DNA of 19,503 bases. It comes from Neisseriaceae bacterium (lineage in GTDB: Bacteria; Pseudomonadota; Gammaproteobacteria; Burkholderiales; UBA11063). Shown one piece after another: positions 15,870 to 19,503 of the stretch. The notes below the pieces were generated by a model. The model had not been told where the DNA came from. It ran no database searches and worked only from the letters and a program-made list of their open reading frames with translations. The DNA lies in NCBI GenBank assembly GCA_947441745.1, contig CANEUJ010000010.1, forward strand, positions 1 to 19,503, given 5' to 3'. A program made the translations under genes and the position numbers. The first letter of the stretch is position 1, and the number at the start of each line of letters is the position of its first letter.

Positions 15870-16571
15870 CTACTTCTTATTTTTAAACAGTTTCACAATA
15901 TTCGGTATCATTAATATCACTGCCATACAAAATAGTGGTATCCAAATTTTAGGGTTAGTTAGTACATCAGCACTTAACATCTGACCATTAGCGGTTGAAT
16001 CTCTTACTCCATCACCAATTACGACATATATAATTGACATTGGGGTTATACCAATTAGAGTAGATATAACAAAGGTACTCATTCGAACATTTAATAATGC
16101 GGCTAAGATATTTAGGATCCAAAATGGAATTATAGCAATTAGACGAAGGCTAATAAGATTTATCAGTAGTCCATAATGCCCGCCACCATGGATAAAGCGT
16201 TTAAATTTATCAAACTTATGCTCAAGCATTCCTCTAAAGAATAAACGTACAATAATAAAATTAAGACAAGCACCTATTAGATAACTAAATAGCACTAAAA
16301 CCGTACCTCCAATTATTCCAAATAAAAAACCTGCAATTAAATCAAATAAGATAGTTCCTGGAATACAGCATGCAATTAGTAGTATATAAGCTACTATATA
16401 AGCAAAAATAAACATACCTGTATGACTACTAGAATATAATACTAATTGCTTATGGTAATTATTAAACCCCTCAACACCTAGATATTGACGCAAATGAAGG
16501 AACTGAACCAAAAAAACCAGAATTACTATAACAGCAACAACTACTAGCATTTTATATAAACTTTTACGCAT
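15870..16571 (-). CDS. TVP38/TMEM64 (DedA superfamily) inner-membrane protein
   Basis: This 233-residue membrane protein of the VTT/SNARE-associated domain family is linked in the literature to lipid scrambling or membrane homeostasis. It has an N-terminal helix (about 8-25) and a helix at 52-70. The family core follows: CCIPGTILFDLIAGFLFG (68-85) is a probable re-entrant segment with the conserved Pro-Gly, then a Gly-rich helix (86-110), and LRLIAIIPFWILN (142-154) matches the family's R..P..N block. Further helices lie at about 165-186 and 208-226, and a Lys-rich cytoplasmic end closes it. A ribosome site AAAAGG lies about 12 bases before the ATG. The specific substrate is unknown. Confidence 0.85.
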   Translation of the reverse strand: MRKSLYKMLVVVAVIVILVFLVQFLHLRQYLGVEGFNNYHKQLVLYSSSHTGMFIFAYIVAYILLIACCIPGTILFDLIAGFLFGIIGGTVLVLFSYLIGACLNFIIVRLFFRGMLEHKFDKFKRFIHGGGHYGLLINLISLRLIAIIPFWILNILAALLNVRMSTFVISTLIGITPMSIIYVVIGDGVRDSTANGQMLSADVLTNPKIWIPLFCMAVILMIPNIVKLFKNKK

Positions 16572-16628
16572 TTGTTTTTATAACCTTTTAAACATTATGA
16601 CACTTTAATACATAACAAATAGACATAA

Positions 16629-17207
16629 TCAAGCCTTGCTCTCAATAGGCTTTGATTCTATTTTTGGGATTGCATTATTTGGTGCAACCCTAGACTCGTG
16701 ATTTATAACAGGCTTACCTTCATGGGTAAATGACTCTATAGTTGAAGCACTTACACCTTCAATTTTAATAATATATTTACGTGCTACATCAATTGAGGTA
16801 TCCTTGGGTATTGGTACCCATTGACAATCATTATAAGATGACAACTGCCTTTTTTGAATTAACAAATCAGATTTATCATAAAACATTATACTCAAGACAC
16901 AGCTTGTACCTTTATTGATATTAATCAAGTTTTCCATTTTCAAATAACTAGTAAGAAAATCTCCGTTTTTGTCCCTACTACATTCTAAAGACTGTACCGA
17001 AGAGGAATCTTTTTGAATAATACAATTATTAATGAGGCTTTGCTTAACCGCTCCACTTAGATCATAATCTATAAATACCCCGTAAATACCATTTGGATAT
17101 TTACTAATATTATTTTTTTCAATAACATAATTACTTAGACCAAAAAATATAGCAAAAACACTGTTAAAACCTAAAACACAAAAAACCACTAATAGTATCT
17201 TTTTCAT
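16629..17207 (-). CDS. Unrecognised secreted protein with four cysteines
   Basis: I do not recognise a family. The 192-residue product begins with a clear Sec signal peptide (MKKILLVVFCVLGFNSVFA, likely cleaved after A19), so it is periplasmic or exported. The mature part has four cysteines (C62, C76, C103, C128), enough for two disulfides, and alternating beta-like stretches. Its C-terminal 40 residues look disordered and end in a short internal repeat (KIESKPIESK). No lipobox is present, since the signal's only Cys is inside the hydrophobic core. A good ribosome site (AAAGGAAAAG) precedes the ATG, which supports a real gene. It could be an envelope adhesin or carbohydrate-binding protein, but nothing shows that. 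Confidence 0.7.
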   Translation of the reverse strand: MKKILLVVFCVLGFNSVFAIFFGLSNYVIEKNNISKYPNGIYGVFIDYDLSGAVKQSLINNCIIQKDSSSVQSLECSRDKNGDFLTSYLKMENLININKGTSCVLSIMFYDKSDLLIQKRQLSSYNDCQWVPIPKDTSIDVARKYIIKIEGVSASTIESFTHEGKPVINHESRVAPNNAIPKIESKPIESKA

Positions 17208-17282
17208 TCTTTTCCTTTATTCCCAAAGCTAACACCCTAAAATCAGCAATCAACCCTTAAAATCTTGACTTTTTTGATATAA

Positions 17283-17351
17283 CTAAAACAAAAAAGCTGG
17301 AGTTAATAGTGTAGCTAAAAATACTGAACCTATTATACCACCAATTATACT
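17283..17351 (-). pseudogene. Possible remnant of a membrane-transporter C-terminus
   Basis: In one minus-strand frame this spacer reads SIIGGIIGSVFLATLLTPAF then LF and a stop. The pattern resembles the last membrane helix of RND efflux pumps (typically IGG...T.L...VP.L). No start codon or upstream coding sequence is left, and stops lie just before it. This could be a relic of a deleted gene or a chance hydrophobic frame. Confidence 0.2.
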
Positions 17352-17360
17352 TATTTAATC

Positions 17361-18020
17361 TCATGTATTTTCTAATTTATTTTTTCTAATTTTCCAGTTT
17401 GGCATATGCAATGTCATAAAATCATAAAATTCTACAGTATGATTATAATGAACTAAATGGGTCAGTTCATGTAAAACCACATATTCTATCAAATCTAGAG
17501 ACTTTTTAATTAATTCAATATTAATATTGATATATGATTTTTTAGGATTACAAGAACCCCAACGAGTTTTCATACAACGAATAGAAAATTTATCTATACT
17601 AACGCCGACTATTTTTGAGTACTTATCAAGAAGCTTAGAGAAATGAAATTTTGCTTTGTCTTTAAACCATTCATCGATCAAACGTTTCTTTGAGGTATAA
17701 TCAGTCACAATTTTAACCCATACCTGCAAATAACCACCAGAGAGTTTTACCCGCTCTTCATTCGAATGAATTATTTTTAGGCGATAATTTTTACCTAAAA
17801 AGTGGAAACTTTCTCCGCTAACATATTCTTTGATATGATGTTGATGCTCATTAAAATAAGTTAACTGCTTTTTTATCCAGTTACTACGTTTTTGTATTAT
17901 GTTATCTACTTTACTTGACTCTGTACCAAACGGAACAGTTACAACCACCTCAAGCGAAGGTCTTACCTTAATATTAGCATATTTAATATCTTTATAAACA
18001 ACTGTTACATTATCTTCCAT
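17361..18020 (-). CDS. YgjP-type (DUF45) zinc metallopeptidase
   Basis: This is a predicted cytoplasmic metalloprotease of the YgjP/M48-like family with 219 residues. The zinc motif HELTH is at 184-188, with a likely third ligand at H194 in YNHTVEF. Upstream sits the family signature RWGSC (153-157). The N-terminal half is a beta-rich domain. I chose the ATG at 18020, which overlaps the hsdR 3' end by 11 bases; an in-frame TTG at 18035 would add five residues. Genes of this family are often found directly beside type I hsdR genes, which suggests a supporting role in restriction-modification or its control. The target is unknown. Confidence 0.85.
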   Translation of the reverse strand: MEDNVTVVYKDIKYANIKVRPSLEVVVTVPFGTESSKVDNIIQKRSNWIKKQLTYFNEHQHHIKEYVSGESFHFLGKNYRLKIIHSNEERVKLSGGYLQVWVKIVTDYTSKKRLIDEWFKDKAKFHFSKLLDKYSKIVGVSIDKFSIRCMKTRWGSCNPKKSYININIELIKKSLDLIEYVVLHELTHLVHYNHTVEFYDFMTLHMPNWKIRKNKLENT

Positions 18021-19503
18021 AATTATTAATACCAATTGAACGAGCTATTTTTATAATATCAAGAGAATTTAGAAACTTCATTCCAGTATTTTTCTCTAAA
18101 TCCCATAAGATATCATCAATTAGTTGATCAACTCTTTTTGCAACATCGGTATTATGCTCCCAATCAGGTTTTTTTGATGACTCTCTAAATATCCCATCAA
18201 TTTCAACAATAGTCTTGGTAAATAAATTAGCATCCAGCTCTTGCATACTAGGCCTTAAATTTTCATATAAGGCACGAGCACAGCTACTATTTTTTATTTC
18301 ATCAGGATATTGGATTGAGGAAGCTCCAAGAGCTTCATGACTCGTTAGCATTGCTCTGATATCATTTGCATATTTTAGTTTATCTTCTTCACTTAATCTT
18401 TTATCGCGATATTCCTGAATAACCACCTCAATTTTTTGAGACATTCTGTCATAATACATCGGATTTAGCTCTCTTTTTTCAGTGATTACACGACTAACAG
18501 CACTTAATATAGTATCAGCTTTGGCATTATCTCCTATTACACGCTCGAGTTCTTTATTAAAGCCCTCTTCAAAAATATTAACTAATTTGGTTAGTTGGTT
18601 TACTTCATTAGCACTAATAAAAGTATCGAGTAGTTTTTGCATCTGTTTTTCATATTTACCAAAATCAATGATTTCTTGATAACGAATTTTTATACTCTTT
18701 CGAAGTTCACTATAAAATTTCATAGATTTTTTGTATCTTATTAGCTCATCAGGCGTTATTATTTCACCTGTTTTATCGCTTGATAAAGTTAGTTTCAAAG
18801 ACCTCGCAAATTGAGATAATAACTCATAGAATTCTTGACGCTTGTCTTTATCTCCCAAAAATACTTGGTATTCTTCCGTATCTTCTTTATTTCTAACGGT
18901 TTTAAACAAATCCTCTAAATGTGAATAATAAGTTTTAACTTTGGCGATTTCTGATTTAATATCAATAACGGCACCACTTAGATCTTCTTCATCAAAGCTA
19001 TCTAATGCGTTATATGAAGTTAGTGCCTCATCAAGGTTACCAAGTAGTCCTCGATAATCAACTATAAAACCGAAGTCTTTACCATCCGATAGTCGATTGA
19101 CACGTGCAATTGCTTGTAGTAAATTATGTTCTTTTAGTTCCTTATCAATATACAAAACACTTGCTCTAGGTGCATCAAAACCAGTTAATAATTTATCAAC
19201 CACAATAAGTAACTCTATTTCGTCGCCATCAATAAATCCGCCTTTGACTTTATCCAAATAATCCTCTTCATTACCATATTGCTGTATTAGTTTCTTCCAA
19301 GCATTATTGACAAATATTTGATTATTCTCATCAACCTCTTCATGCCCTTCTCTTATGTCAGGTGCAGAAATTACAAACTTGGTTTTAATATTGCCAAACT
19401 CTTCAAATAAGGTATGGTATTTAATTGCCTCATATTTACTGCTAGTTGCAAGCATAGCTTTAAACCCTGTACCTTGGATATTTCTAACAAAGTGTTCGTT
19501 AAT
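18010..19503 (-). CDS. hsdR: Type I restriction enzyme, R subunit, C-terminal part (runs off the window)
   Basis: HsdR is the motor and nuclease subunit of a type I restriction complex with HsdM and HsdS. The last 497 residues are visible, and the frame is open to the right edge. They begin in the second RecA-like helicase domain (FKAMLATSSKYEAIKY). Motif V (DKLLTGFDAPRASVLYIDK, about 19145-19200) and motif VI (QAIARVNRL, about 19085-19115) follow. The long helical C-terminus binds the methylase core. The endonuclease domain, Walker A and DEAD-type motifs lie outside the window. hsdM and hsdS are probably upstream, further right. No frameshift or internal stop is seen. Confidence 0.93.
   Translation of the reverse strand: MNEHFVRNIQGTGFKAMLATSSKYEAIKYHTLFEEFGNIKTKFVISAPDIREGHEEVDENNQIFVNNAWKKLIQQYGNEEDYLDKVKGGFIDGDEIELLIVVDKLLTGFDAPRASVLYIDKELKEHNLLQAIARVNRLSDGKDFGFIVDYRGLLGNLDEALTSYNALDSFDEEDLSGAVIDIKSEIAKVKTYYSHLEDLFKTVRNKEDTEEYQVFLGDKDKRQEFYELLSQFARSLKLTLSSDKTGEIITPDELIRYKKSMKFYSELRKSIKIRYQEIIDFGKYEKQMQKLLDTFISANEVNQLTKLVNIFEEGFNKELERVIGDNAKADTILSAVSRVITEKRELNPMYYDRMSQKIEVVIQEYRDKRLSEEDKLKYANDIRAMLTSHEALGASSIQYPDEIKNSSCARALYENLRPSMQELDANLFTKTIVEIDGIFRESSKKPDWEHNTDVAKRVDQLIDDILWDLEKNTGMKFLNSLDIIKIARSIGINNYGR

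Overview
The window is AT-rich DNA (roughly one-third G+C by eye) from a Gram-negative proteobacterium. The order rpsF-priB-rpsR-rplI, with a primosomal PriB inside the S6/S18/L9 operon, points to beta- or gammaproteobacteria. The tsaE-amiC pair, with a twin-arginine signal on the amidase, fits betaproteobacteria best, possibly a low-GC Neisseriales-like lineage. This placement is inferred from gene content only.

Layout. Bases 1-6681 (+) form a compact stress and repair operon: the 3' part of a RelA/SpoT-family (p)ppGpp enzyme, lon, and mfd starting at TTG. Bases 6682-6963 hold no gene. They carry three copies of a 55-bp palindromic element, two of them inside an 82-bp tandem duplication. Bases 6964-8596 (+) hold a hexapeptide-repeat acyltransferase and a GT-B glycosyltransferase that overlap by 8 bases, probably for surface polysaccharide. 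xseA (-) then abuts the glycosyltransferase stop to stop. A 260-bp AT-rich gap (9845-10104) has two perfect DnaA-box 9-mers at its edges. tsaE-amiC (-) and trpS-MFS transporter (+) diverge from a shared promoter region near 11830-11953. The transporter appears to start at an ATT codon overlapping the trpS stop. The operon rpsF-priB-rpsR-rplI (-) has a structured leader and ends at a clear intrinsic terminator. Next on the minus strand are a TVP38/DedA-family membrane protein, an unrecognised secreted protein with four cysteines, and a probable remnant of a membrane-protein C-terminus. The right edge holds a YgjP-type zinc metallopeptidase overlapping the 3' end of a type I restriction gene, hsdR, which runs out of the window.

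Most of the window is ordinary housekeeping sequence. The strongest unusual signal is the 55-bp palindrome family at 6686-6928. Its two sequence types have the same length and the same outer bases but different inner stem bases, with three compensatory base-pair changes, which suggests the fold is under selection. Second in interest are the probable ATT start of the MFS gene, the paired DnaA boxes next to xseA, and the rpsF leader hairpin.
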